In this document: one piece after another, positions 22,112 through 31,770 of the stretch
Position numbering within the stretch: position 1 is the stretch's first letter
Layout: each line of letters starts with the position of its first letter
Source of the DNA: Vanrija pseudolonga
Lineage: Eukaryota > Basidiomycota > Tremellomycetes > Trichosporonales > Trichosporonaceae
Length of the DNA: 64,000 bases
Direction: 5' to 3'
Assembly (NCBI RefSeq): GCF_020906515.1
Contig: NC_085854.1
Location: 2,356,001 to 2,420,000 of the forward strand
Position numbers and translations under genes: made by a program
The notes under the pieces: model-generated
The model's input: the letters and a program-made list of their open reading frames with translations, nothing else
The model's database searches: none
What the model was told of the DNA's origin: nothing

Positions 22112-24263
22112 ATGCGACTCCCCTCGATCCTCTCCAATCCGACGCGACCGCGCCTGTCCTTCTTGCGGCGCGACACGGATGACGTGCCAAGACGAAGCGA
22201 CTCTATCGACCTCGAGGCGCAGACGAGCAGGCGGTCAACGACCGGGGACGCGGCGCACGAGACAGTAGCTGTCGGCGAGTCGACCGCCGTCGACGAGAAG
22301 TCGCGTACAGCAGTACACTTTGCCGCCAACCCCCCGCCATACGACGCGGCTTCTGCAGTACCGGTAGTGTCTGACAAGGAAGCTGCGCCAGTAACGAGCC
22401 GTGACCCGGCGATTCCTACCACGGATACGACCGAAGAGCCAACAACCATCCAGGTGCCATGTACCAACCCAAACCAGCCCCCCACGGTCATGGTCCTCTT
22501 CAAGGAGGACTACAAGTGGGCACGAGCCTATCTCAAGGATATGGACTACCGTGTCGCGCTTCGCCGTTGCCTTGCACGACACTTGTACAGTGAGTGAACT
22601 CCGCGGGCCGCCAAGGCAAAGGCTGACGTCCCCAGAATGGTACGCCCTGGCGATCATCATCATCACCATCTCGGCCCTTGTCTCGGCAAAGCACACGACG
22701 ATCGTCAACTTCTGCCAGCCGGTGACGCGCCGCATCCGGCACTGGCCCGGCGGCTGGCTCATCCCCATTGTGCTGCTCATCATCGTGTCGTTCCCTCCAC
22801 TCATTGGACACGAGAGTGCGTTTTTCATGGTTTCGTGCCTTGCCTTTTGGCCACGCGTGCCCAAGAAACTGACATCCGCAGTCATCGGCATCCTTTGTGG
22901 CTTGGTATGGGGTCTTGGCGAAGGGTTCGGCATCCTGTGCGCGGGCACGTTCTTGGGCGAACTGGCCACCTGGGTGGCATTCAAGTGGTGGTGCACTGCC
23001 CGTGCGCAAAAGTGAGTTGCCGAGAGTCGTTGTGGGAAGCGAGCTGACACCCGGCCCAGGTTTGAGAAGAGAAACCGTCTCTACGCGTCCCTCACGCAAC
23101 TCATTCGCGAGAAGAGCTTCATGTTTGTGCTCATCCTCCGCTTCTCCGCAGTGCCAGGACACATTGTCACGGCCGTGTCAGCGAGCGCCGGAGCCCACTT
23201 TGGATCTTACTGCGCCGCCGCCATCTTAACGCTGCCAAAGCAGTTTGTCATCGTGTATCTCGGCCAGTCGTTTGGCCACCACAACCCGAGGGACACGATC
23301 ATTTCATGGTGCGCGACGATCGCGACACTGCTCGGCACAGTCGTGGCTGCCGGGTACATCTACTACCAGATGCGCGTCGTCATCCGCAACGGCAGCGCGA
23401 GCCAGCTGCCACTTGCCGACCCTCACGCCCCCGGCTCGCCTAGCTGGGCCGACCTCGAGGTCCGCGGCGCTCGCGGTGTTGGAGCCGGTGCGCGTATCGA
23501 CGTCGAGGGCCGCCGCTCGGTCGATGTCATTATCGGCCCGCACGCCCGCCGCCCGTGGATCGAGGCGCAGCAGCGCCAGCAGCAGCTCCAGCGCGCCCGC
23601 ATGGCGGCCAACGTCGGCCAGCGGACTCCCCAGCGTACGCGCAGTCTCCCCGGCAATATCACGGAGAACGAGATGCGCGACTGGCTGTCGCAGCTGGACA
23701 CGGCGCTGATGACGACGGCTGGCCACCCCGAGGTCCGCGTCATCGAGCCACCAGTCCACCACGATGGTCACGGTGTCGACGACGCCGAGCTGGTGCAGGA
23801 GGCTCGCCGACCGGCCCGCTCACGCGCCAACACTGGCACGCTTGAGCCCATCCCCTACTCGCAGCATGTGCTCCTCAGCCCACCTGTCGCGCCGTGCAAG
23901 TCGTCATCGCCGACTGTAACGCCGCTCCAACTCCCCGACCTGGCTGTCGAGCACATCTACCCCCACCCCGACGAGGACACTTCGCGTGCCCCGCACCGCC
24001 CGCTCTCCGGCGCCGTACCAGCCATCACGCTCACGCCGACCTACACCCCAGCGCGCTCGCGCGCCGACAGCCTCCGCGGAACGCAGTCGCTTGACATTGA
24101 GCGCCCCCTGCGTTTCCGCCCCTCTGGACCCGAGATTGCCGACGAGGCCGACCAGTACGCGATCGCGCACGGAGCTCGCCGCCCAGACCTGAGCCGCCTG
24201 CGCGGTGACAGCCGTGCGGCGCTACTTGGCCGCCCCAAGGACAAGGACTCGGACGAGGAATAG
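22112..24263 (+). CDS. TVP38: TVP38/TMEM64-family (VTT domain) Golgi membrane protein
   Basis: Four exons (22112-22589, 22636-22815, 22882-23011, 23060-24263) give 663 residues. A disordered N-terminus of about 160 residues precedes the membrane region. Hydrophobic segments are WYALAIIIITISALVSA, WLIPIVLLIIVSFPPLIG and the VTT core with GLVWGLGEGFGILCAGTFLG, FMFVLILRFSAVPGH, LTLPKQFVIVYLGQSFG and a last helix near TIATLLGTVVAAGYIYY. This is the order of the SNARE-associated Golgi (DedA-like) family, whose relatives TMEM41B and VMP1 scramble phospholipids. The long C-terminal tail is cytosolic-looking, with repeated Pro/Arg/Ser. Yeast Tvp38 is shorter, so both tails are lineage extensions. A frame extension to an upstream GTG exists but is not needed. 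Confidence 0.9.
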
Positions 24264-24588
24264 ACGACGACGTTGATTCGGACGATTGACTGATCCGGAC
24301 GATTGAGCGGACGCTAAGGAGCTACGGATTTAATCCTATCTGCCAGGGCACGCACTGCTCTGCTTTTACGACCACATTTGAACGCTTGGCGACATTTGCC
24401 GACATCTGCACGACCACATTTTCCTAGCCATCAGCATACAGAGAGAGCATTGTAACATTGTACGATTCATGAGGATGCAGATGTACTGTGTTGTGATGTA
24501 CACGGGCGGGGGAGCTAAGTCTACAGGTCTAGTCGTGGTCTACCGAATCAGGATATCAGGAACTGCGTGTGTATGTGTGTAATGTGTG
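24264..24588. other. Convergent 3' region (VTT gene / PDR16-like gene)
   Basis: These 325 bp are less GC-rich than the flanks and hold the two 3' UTRs. A GATTGA/CGGACGATTGA direct repeat lies just after the VTT stop (about 24277-24309). Nothing else is seen. Confidence 0.4.
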
Positions 24589-26039
24589 TTAGATGACGTC
24601 TTGGGTTCGCACGTCGACGCCGTTGGCGACCGTCTCCTTGGTCGTAGGCGTGAGTGGGGCTGTGAGCGAGACGGTGGGGCTGGCGGGGGCGATCTTGAAC
24701 TCGCGCTCCTCGCGGCCGACCTGCGCGGGGCCGAGGGCGCGCCAGCGCTGGAGGTGCTCCTCGCGGCACTCCTTGCACCGCTGGATCAGGGTGGGCCAGT
24801 ACATGTCGTGGTCGTATTTGAGCTGGCTTGTCAGCACGCACGGTACTGGGCAACTCACGGCCATCTTGCCGCCACACTCGGTGAGCAGAATGTCCTCGCC
24901 AATGCCAGCCTCCTGGAACGTCTGCTTGCCGGACGCAAACTTGATCTTGGACTTTGTGTGGTGGTCGACAAACGGCCACATGAGGTTGACGAACGCGCGC
25001 ACGACCCACGGCATGTCCTGCAGGATGGCGAGGCCCAGCGTCTCGGGGTAGTACTCGCTCATGATGTGCAGAGTCTTGTGCGCCATGGACACGGACGCTG
25101 GCGGGCCCTGCCGCTTGCCGCCAAAGTTGAACGCGACGTAGACGGATCTGCGGGGGTGTGTCGTCAGTGCATGGTCGGTCTACCGAGGTTGGTTGCAGCT
25201 CGCCGAGTACCCACGTAACCCCATCAGTCATGAGATCCATCGCCCGCTCGACGAGAAAGACCTGGGGTTGGAGTGAGCTTGCGACGCGCGCGCACGTGCC
25301 ACATCTGCTTTTCACCCACTGCGTTGACTGCGCGCCGCTTCTCGACGGGCAGCTGGTTGCGCGACGGGAAGAAGTACATGATCGGGTGGCCGGTCGGCGT
25401 GAAGCCCTGCACAATGTTCTTGCCCCAGCGCGACTGCGCCGTTAGTGCTATGTTCGGAACGGCCTCGCGTGCCCGAGCCCGTGACGCGTCGTTGTCGGTC
25501 GGTGCCGAGGCGCAGGCCCGGCTGCCCGCCCGCTGAGCGCCACTCACCTCGTCCTCGCACTGCGCGGCCATGGCATCAATGTCCTCGATGTTGATGGACC
25601 GCCGCCAGACGATGCAGCGCTCCAGGCGCTCAATGGTCGCGTGCACGCCAGTCTTGGTCGCTGTGGGGTTGGTTAGCGGGGTATGTGGGGCTGGGCTGCT
25701 TCGGCGTACGAACCATTCAGAAACCTGTGGAGCGGGGGTTGTCAGCTTGTCCTCGTGTGCACGTTTGTATGCATGAACCCGCCAAAACTCACCGCAACAG
25801 CGTCTCTTGTGACTCCATGTCAGCGAGGTATGCACACCACTACCACCCACCAAGAACATCATCTCGCGCTCCGACAGCGGGACCGCGTCGCCGGCACCCT
25901 CCGCAGTGGGCAACGTATACCCCTCGGCATTGAATTGGCGCTTGATCTCGTCGAGCTGGGCGCGGTGCTTGTCGTCGAGGTCGGGGCCGGGCGTCGCTTC
26001 GCGCACGGGCACGTCGAGCAGTGTCGGGGGGAATGGCAT
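24589..26039 (-). CDS. PDR16: Sec14-like phosphatidylinositol transfer protein, PDR16/SFH3 type
   Basis: Eight exons (25844-26039, 25793-25805, 25714-25724, 25548-25660, 25296-25433, 25215-25261, 24859-25147, 24589-24822) give 346 residues; yeast Pdr16 has 351. The CRAL-TRIO-N part reads LVGETLLRFLNATKTGV, aligning without gaps to yeast LTRECFLRYLRATKWVL as I recall it. The lipid-binding lobe shows GHPIMYFFPSRNQ, SVYVAFNFGG, TLHIMSEYYPETLG, ILQDMPWVVRAFVNLMWPFV and LKYDHDMYWPTL. These proteins exchange PI and sterol between membranes and affect azole tolerance in yeast. Exons 2 and 3 are 13 and 11 nt. The 34-nt intron 25262-25295 is the shortest in the gene. Confidence 0.92.
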
Positions 26040-26309
26040 GGTCGTGTGGTGCAGCAGTGTTAGTGAGCAAAATCAACAAAGGAGGACACGACGACGACAT
26101 GCAGCATGCAATACAAAATATCGACGTCGCCCCGGCCGGCCGGCGGACAAGCCCCACAACCTGTGGATGCCGAGAGTGGAGGCGAGGCGGCGAGGCGAGG
26201 CGGTGACCACATGCACGTGTGTACACCGCTTGACGGTGCCACAGGGCGGCTGCAGACGGCCGCGGGCAACTCGGCCGGCTTATGTAACACCAACCGCCGC
26301 CATTTTCAA

Positions 26310-26395
26310 GGCCACTTAGCTCAGCTGGTTAGAGCGCATGCTTAACACTTGAAGCGTTACGCATGAGGTCGGCGGTTCGATCCCGCCAGAGGTCA
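26310..26395 (+). tRNA. tRNA-Val (AAC) with a 12-nt intron
   Basis: Acceptor GGCCACT pairs with AGAGGTC, with one A-A mismatch and one G-T pair, and the discriminator is A. D stem GCTC/GAGC and T arm GGCGG-TTCGATC-CCGCC are perfect. The anticodon stem CATGC/GCATG encloses TTAACA, a 12-nt insert and C, so the intron sits at the canonical 37/38 site and the anticodon is AAC. A box (TAGCTCAGCTGG) and B box (GGTTCGATCCC) are intact. A TTTT terminator follows six bases later. Confidence 0.88.
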
Positions 26396-26400
26396 TATCG

Positions 26401-26404
26401 TTTT
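26401..26404 (+). terminator. Pol III terminator of tRNA-Val
   Basis: Four T residues directly downstream of the mature tRNA 3' end. Confidence 0.7.
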
Positions 26405-26809
26405 GCTACTGCTGCTGGCGTAGGTCGATGGAGTCGAGGGGGCTGGTCGAGAGGATGAGGCTGAGCTGGAGAAGCAATAGAGCTGGTTGTTGAGTGAGAT
26501 GGAGCTGGGTGCAGATCGCGATCAGCAGGGCACGTACTTACGCCCTCCTGAGCCGAGACCATTTGTTGATGCCTCGGTGAGGATATCGCGCCATGCGCAG
26601 CTAGACAGCTAGGGCATAGAAGCGGGCAAGCGCACTGCACAGCACAGCTTGGCGCCGGCGCCATGCGTCGTCGCGTCGCGCCGAGTCCGACGCCGAGCCG
26701 AGAGGAGCGGACATCTGCCCCAGTCCATGCGAAATGCCCCCGGCCTCCACCACAATCGACTCTCCATCCATTTGTTGTCGTCTGTCTTCTGTTACCCCTC
26801 ATCCATGCA
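26405..26809 (+). promoter_or_regulatory. Leader/promoter of the Med27-like gene
   Basis: This lies between the tRNA gene and 26810. The final 70 bases are C/T/A-rich, as in other leaders here. An in-frame ATG at 26663 could extend the protein by 49 residues, but those are Arg/Pro-rich and unlike coding sequence. A two-codon upstream ORF overlaps the start codon (26805-26813). Confidence 0.45.
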
Positions 26810-26813
26810 ATGA
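26805..26813 (+). promoter_or_regulatory. Minimal upstream ORF overlapping the start codon
   Basis: ATGCAATGA: the uORF is ATG-CAA-TGA and its stop overlaps the main ATG (ATGA). Ribosomes that initiate here would stop at the main start, a layout compatible with termination-coupled reinitiation or leaky scanning. Confidence 0.5.
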
Positions 26814-27960
26814 CGACGACGACAGCCCCAACCGACCCCCCAGCACCGCCAATACCCGCCCCGCTGCCGCCCCTCCCGAACCCCCTCCGCGCGGCCGCCA
26901 ACCCCGGCGCGCAGGCCGCCGCCGCCGCCGAGGGGATCGCGGCGCTGCGCGCGCTCGCGAACGGCGCGAGCAACGGCACGACGGGTGAGTGCGCTGGCGC
27001 CTAGCGCGTGACTATCGGCGCTCGGCGCTGAGACGGTGCTCGCTCCGTGCTCGCTCCACACGCTCGCACGCATCCACGCACCCCGCTCACACCCGCCCGC
27101 AGACTACCCGTACCCCACGACAACAGACTACCCCCTCCCGCCCCTCCCTCCGGTCCCAGTCCCACCGCGCACGCGCGCGGCGCGCCGCCGCTCCGTGGCG
27201 GGTAAGACGCTCAAGCCGACCGTCGACCCCGACATCCCAGCGGGGTCGTACCTGTCCCCTGTTGGGCTGAGCGTCGGTGACGCCGTGGCAGCGCATAACG
27301 CCGAACACCCCGACATGCCCGCCGAGCTGCGCTACGACCGCTCGGCGCTGCTCGTGACCCTCGCTTCGCGGGGGTACGTCTGGGCCCTTCTGCGCACGAT
27401 TGGCGGCGAGGTGGCTGCCGAGGTCGAGGTGCTCGCTGTGCGCTTCTTCCCGAATCCTGATCGCCGGGTGAGTGCCAGAGGTTGATGGTGGGAGGGGAAC
27501 GAGAGCTGACGACCCGACCCAGCCACCGCCTATCCACGCTCTGCCGCCGCAGGGCCCAGCTCAGGCGCTCTCCGAGCACCTGTCCAGCCTCCGCCTGTCC
27601 GTCGCCAAGCTCCTCTACCGCCTCCCGCACATTGTCGAGTCGTTCGGCCAGCCGTGCTTCATCTGCGGCAACCGCCTGAGCGACGTCGACGGCCTGCCCG
27701 TTGGCGGCACCGGGTTCCTCGCTGCCCCGCCCAAGAAGGCTGCCAGTGGCGCTGAGGCCGACAAGGAGAGCCAGGAAAAGGACAAGGAGGGTAAAGACGG
27801 GGACGGCAAGGACAAGGAGAGCAAAGACGGCGACGCCAAGGACAAGGAGGACAAGGACAAGGACAGCAAGGAGGCGGATGCGTTGGTTGTCCCTCCTCCA
27901 GACGAGGCAGCGGCTCAAGGCCAGTGGGTCACATGGCACCCGTCGTGCGAGACGGCGTAG
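26810..27960 (+). CDS. Mediator subunit Med27-like protein (probable)
   Basis: Three exons (26810-26984, 27103-27467, 27523-27960) give 325 residues. The N-terminus is Pro/Ala-rich. The middle (YVWALLRTIGGEVAAEVEVL, then LSEHLSSLRLSVAKLLYRL) is helical. The C-terminus has a split zinc-site pattern, PCFICGNRLSD and WVTWHPSCE, a CxxC and HxxC pair as in the Med27 C-terminal domain. A highly charged Lys/Asp/Glu insert (about residues 245-300) separates the two halves of the site; I know of no such insert in Med27. Med27 belongs to the Mediator tail/head bridge in RNA polymerase II transcription. The assignment rests on the Cys/His pattern and helix order, so another zinc protein is possible. Confidence 0.6.
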
Positions 27961-28248
27961 CGCTTCAGTCAGCGCTCGACTCCTCCGACCTAGCGCCCCT
28001 GTTGTACACTATCATGTCATACGATCATATGCATTTCCCTATGGTCCCTCAGTGGGGGAGTGATGCAGTAGTGGGGCCCTCAGCCGGGCCATTTTGCGAC
28101 AATGGAATGGGGATTGGATAGTATTGCTAGTGTTGTGTTCGTGCGTCGTGCGTTGGTGTCGTATTGCGCGTCGCGCGTGCTATGCTTTAGTCGGTACAAG
28201 GTACAACAGTCGTGCTTGACAAGGAGGGACATGTGGGTGTAGTGCAGC

Positions 28249-29795
28249 TTAGGCGTCGTTAACCGTGAAGCCAGGCGGGAACACCTGGCGAGCGTTGATG
28301 TTGATGCGCGCGTTCGCGACCCAACGCTTGGCCGCGCGCATCTCGATCGAGTCGTCGTCGGCCTCGAGGAAGTGCGGCGCGTGCGTGCCCTCCATGATGC
28401 GCGGAACGCCTGGGGTGTCAGTTCGGTGCCACCACTGCCCCGTCCAACTCACCATGATACGCCTGACGGCCGCGGCCAGACATGATCAGGACGTCACCAG
28501 AGCGCAAGATTAACGGGCGGGGAGGGTCCTCACGCGAGTCGGTGCCGAGGAGGAAGATGGCAGAGTGGCCAAGACTGAGGTGTAAGCTTCTTGGGAATCG
28601 ATGGCGATAGCTCACGAGATTGAGACGAGAGGGCGAGCGGGGTCAAGCCTGTAGTCGTCAGATGGTGGCCTTTCCACCTAGCACTTACTCAGAACGGTCA
28701 ACATGGGCCATAAGAGTATCGTTCTTCTGATAGTAGTTGACAATGCCAGTGTCGGGCTCTGGGCGTCAGAGACAGCAAACAACGCCACACTCACTGTAGT
28801 CCTCGGGCCAGGTGGAGAACTTGGGCACGGCGTCCTCCTGGACGTTGGCATACACCTCACCCCACGGGGTGTCGGACACAATGCGGCGGCAGACGTCCTC
28901 GAGGTCCTGAGGGAAGGCGATGTTGCCACGGGCTGTGAAGTCGTAGGTCTTGGTTGACCACTGTTGAGTCAGCTTTGAGGTTGCGTCCATGGCCGCCAGC
29001 TAACCCACCTGGTAGACACGACCGAGATTTGCCCAACGGAGCTCCTTCATCAGCGCCTCGGCCGTCTTGGAGTTGAGCTTGAGGCTCATGTCGTCGCCGG
29101 TCCAAGTCGCATTGCGGCGCTTGACCTCGTCGTAGCCGAGCTTGCTCGCCGGGGCCGTCTCGATGAGGGTACGCGGGCCCTTGTTGACCTCGGCGGCCTG
29201 CGAGCGGGCATTGCGCTCCGACTCGTCCAGGGTGAGGTGCTTGGGCGAGATGAGGAGGTCGGGCGTGGTAGAGTAGGCGTGGAAGAGGGAAGGTGGTAAC
29301 GAGTAGTGCGTGTCGAGCGACTTGGGGTTAGGCGAGAGGGTATACTCGGCGAGCGCGGCCAGGAGGAAGGCCTTCTGCTGCTCGACGTCGAGGTAGCCAG
29401 GGACGAGGACACAACCTGGCGTCAGTGGCGTGCGCAATGCCTCACTCACCCTCTGCGACGAGGAAGCCCTCCTTGCCATCGGCGAGGAAGACGCGCTTCA
29501 TGCCGTCGAGCTCGAGCTCGGGACGGTCACCGCGCGCGGGCTCGTTGCTCACGGCCCGCGAGTTGCGGCGCTTGCGAGACTTGCCAGGCTTGGGCACCTC
29601 GCTGGTGTACACGTTGGACCACCACCCCGCGCGCCAGACTGAGTCGTCGTCTTCCTCGGCAGGCCGCGCGAGGTCCAGTAACGGTAAGCACAGCGACGAC
29701 GGCAGGCCGCGCAGCGCAGGTAAGGCGGCAGTAGAGCGGTTCTTGAAGTGCTTCTCTGCGAGCCTGAAGGCCGGGTGGGTCTCTACAATGGCCAT
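28249..29795 (-). CDS. ALKBH1: AlkB-homologue 1, Fe(II)/2-oxoglutarate dioxygenase
   Basis: Seven exons (29450-29795, 29009-29415, 28795-28960, 28689-28758, 28616-28648, 28453-28574, 28249-28409) give 434 residues. The dioxygenase core carries TGIVNYYQKNDTLMAHVDRSE in two parts: the HxD iron ligands lie in HVDRSE, the distal His in GRQAYHGVPRI, and the 2-oxoglutarate arginines in RININARQVFPP. VSISLGHSAIFLLG and LRSGDVLIMSGRGRQ are typical of the ALKBH1 branch. Family members demethylate m1A and modify the wobble cytosine of tRNAs; DNA 6mA activity is debated. An N-terminal region of about 115 residues holds a Ser/Lys/Arg-rich stretch. Intron 29416-29449 is only 34 nt and exon 28616-28648 only 33 nt. 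Confidence 0.94.
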
Positions 29796-30365
29796 GGCGA
29801 GGAAGGGGGGAGATGGGTATAGGTGGACTGCAACAACAACAATCTTTGGTGGTGGCCAAAGTTAATATATGGTGGAGGCGCGTGACTTTGACTTTGGTCC
29901 AGTCGACATTCCTCGCCCCCTTCCTTCCCCCACAGGCCACGGGCGCAGTAGCTCGTGTGATGCGAGCAGCAAGAAGTGTGTCCTCTTGTCCCCCCAGACG
30001 CGGGGGCAGTGCAGTGCAAGCGCATCCATCTCGCTGTGGCATGCGCGCCAACCAGTTCCAGACACAGCAAGGGGCATGGCGCAGGGGCTCGCCCCTCGAC
30101 CACCGCGACTCTCTCAACCCGTTGGTGACGACATGAACGCTGCTCTCCATCTCGCTCACTCCGCACTAGCTCTCCTCGCACCTCCTTAGTCTGCCTCCCT
30201 AGTCTTGCACGCCGTGAATCCGTATGCACCGCACGTCAAAGAGCGCCCAGAAAAGTGGCACTTGCACAAATTGCCTCAGACAACCACAACGGGTCGACAG
30301 TTCATCTCCATCGAAATCTCCGTTGCTACAACCAACTCTTTAGAAGTAGCTGAGAGCAAAGATGC
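29796..30365. other. Intergenic between TCTP (3' end) and ALKBH1 (promoter)
   Basis: These 570 bp separate two tandem minus-strand genes and hold the ALKBH1 promoter and the TCTP 3' UTR. No coding signal or clear motif. Confidence 0.45.
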
Positions 30366-31262
30366 TTAGATCTTCTGCTTCTTGAGGCCGTCCTTCCAGA
30401 AGGTGCTGAATGGGTGTCAGTATGAAAGGAACGGCATAAGGCACATGCAACTCACAAGTAGGGGGTGGTGCCGTCCTCACGGTAGTTGAGGAGAGCGACC
30501 TGGCCGTCGGGGTTCATCGACTCGCCGACGTAGAACTCGTAGTCCTTGAAGTTGCCGATGATCTTCTTGGCGAAGGCCTGGGCGTTCTTCTCGAAGATGG
30601 GGACACGCTCGGGGTTGGACTTCTCGAGCTCGGCCTTGACGGCCTTCATGTAGCCCTTAAGGTAGGTGAGGTACGACTAGGTATGGTTAGCTTTTGTCTG
30701 GGGATGAAGAGGTGGCTCCAGCAAGCCTTGCCCTCCATTGTCGGGGCTGTGAGGTGGCAAGGCTCCCGGGCCATGGTGGCCCAGAGGCCCTACCAGCACT
30801 TGGACCACACACACAACTGTGTGTGACGCATCCACGGGCCGCCTGCCCTGCTCAGAATTTCCGCCCCCGACAGCAAGACGGCACAGCTGGCCCACACACT
30901 TCACACACAAGCCACGATACACACCTTCTTGTCGAAGACGGTCGACTGGAGACGGAACGAGTGGACAACGTTGTTGACCTGGGTGGCACCGTTCTCAAGA
31001 GCCTCCTCAGCCTCCTCAGCCGAGGGGTTGCCTCCGATGTCAACATCGCCCTCCTTGACGATGATGAGCTCGCAGTCAACCTCGTAGGCAACGTCGTCGA
31101 TCTCCTTGCTGGGGGTGGAGTCAGTCGGGGTGGAACAATGGGGTGTGCACAAGTGGGCGGGGGGGCCGTAGTAGTAGGGCTCTCCCTCTCTTGCACTACT
31201 TACGGGTCGTAAGCGTCCGAGACGAGCTCGTCGCCGGTGATGATGTCCTGGTAGATGATCAT
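30366..31262 (-). CDS. TMA19: Translationally controlled tumour protein
   Basis: Four exons (31204-31262, 30925-31108, 30456-30676, 30366-30405) give 167 residues, the usual TCTP length. The start MIIYQDIITGDELVSDAYD, the INPSAEE-like loop (IGGNPSAEEAEEA) and the C-terminal signature FYVGESMNPDGQVALLNYRE with FTFWKDGLKK identify it. TCTP is an abundant ribosome-associated, stress-responsive cytosolic protein (yeast Tma19) that also relocates to mitochondria. Codon use is strongly C-ending, as for a highly expressed gene. Its second intron (30677-30924, 248 nt) is several times longer than most introns here and is rich in hairpins. It is divergent with CSE1. Confidence 0.96.
30677..30924 (-). 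other. Long structured intron of TCTP
   Basis: On the minus strand the intron starts GTGTGTATCG and ends CCATACCTAG. It holds three strong inverted repeats: CACACAC/GTGTGTG with a 4-base loop, GGGCCA/TGGCCC with a 3-base loop, and AGCCTTGCC/GGCAAGGCT. An ACA lies near the 3' end (CCAGACAAAAG). It could host an H/ACA-type snoRNA or regulate splicing, but no complete box set was found. Confidence 0.4.
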
Positions 31263-31342
31263 TTTTTGAGGAGGTTGTTTTTTTGAAAGTGGATGCGAGA
31301 AGAGATGTTGCTGGCAAGGGGGATGAACGTTTTGCTGTCCGG

Positions 31343-31373
<31 letters not shown>

Positions 31374-31770
31374 TCTCTGCCCAGCCAGCTGCCAGCGCGC
31401 GCGCCAGCCAGCCAGCCGCGGACCCAGACAAATCTCTGGCACGGCACGGCACCACCCTGGCAGCACTCTCTCACCCTGGCTGCCTGCCCCCCCCCTCTCG
31501 CAAAAGTCTGACCTGCCCAGCCAGCACCAATTCATGACACAAATTTTCTTCCATTTTATCCGGAACAAAGATGGGGAAGCCACGTGGATAGTAAATAGGG
31601 GGGATCAATTAGTTTGATATGCCCCGCCTGCTTCGCGTCAGGCTGGCCGCAGGCTCTGTGTTGTGAAAGTCAAAACCAACACACTGGCTGGCTGGCTGCT
31701 GCTGGCGGTGACGCAGCGAAGACAATCAGCTTTCCACTCTTACAACCACACTACACCACCACCTACCAAA
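31263..31770. promoter_or_regulatory. Divergent promoter TCTP / CSE1
   Basis: These 508 bp drive two highly expressed divergent genes. The TCTP side has A/T-rich runs right before its start (about 31261-31285). A CCAG array lies at 31344-31372 and shorter CTGG copies at about 31683-31698. No TATA box is obvious. Confidence 0.5.
31344..31372. repeat. (CCAG)n tetranucleotide microsatellite
   Basis: Seven tandem CCAG units, with imperfect copies continuing to about 31412. Same unit (complement) as the array at 12049-12077. Confidence 0.93.
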
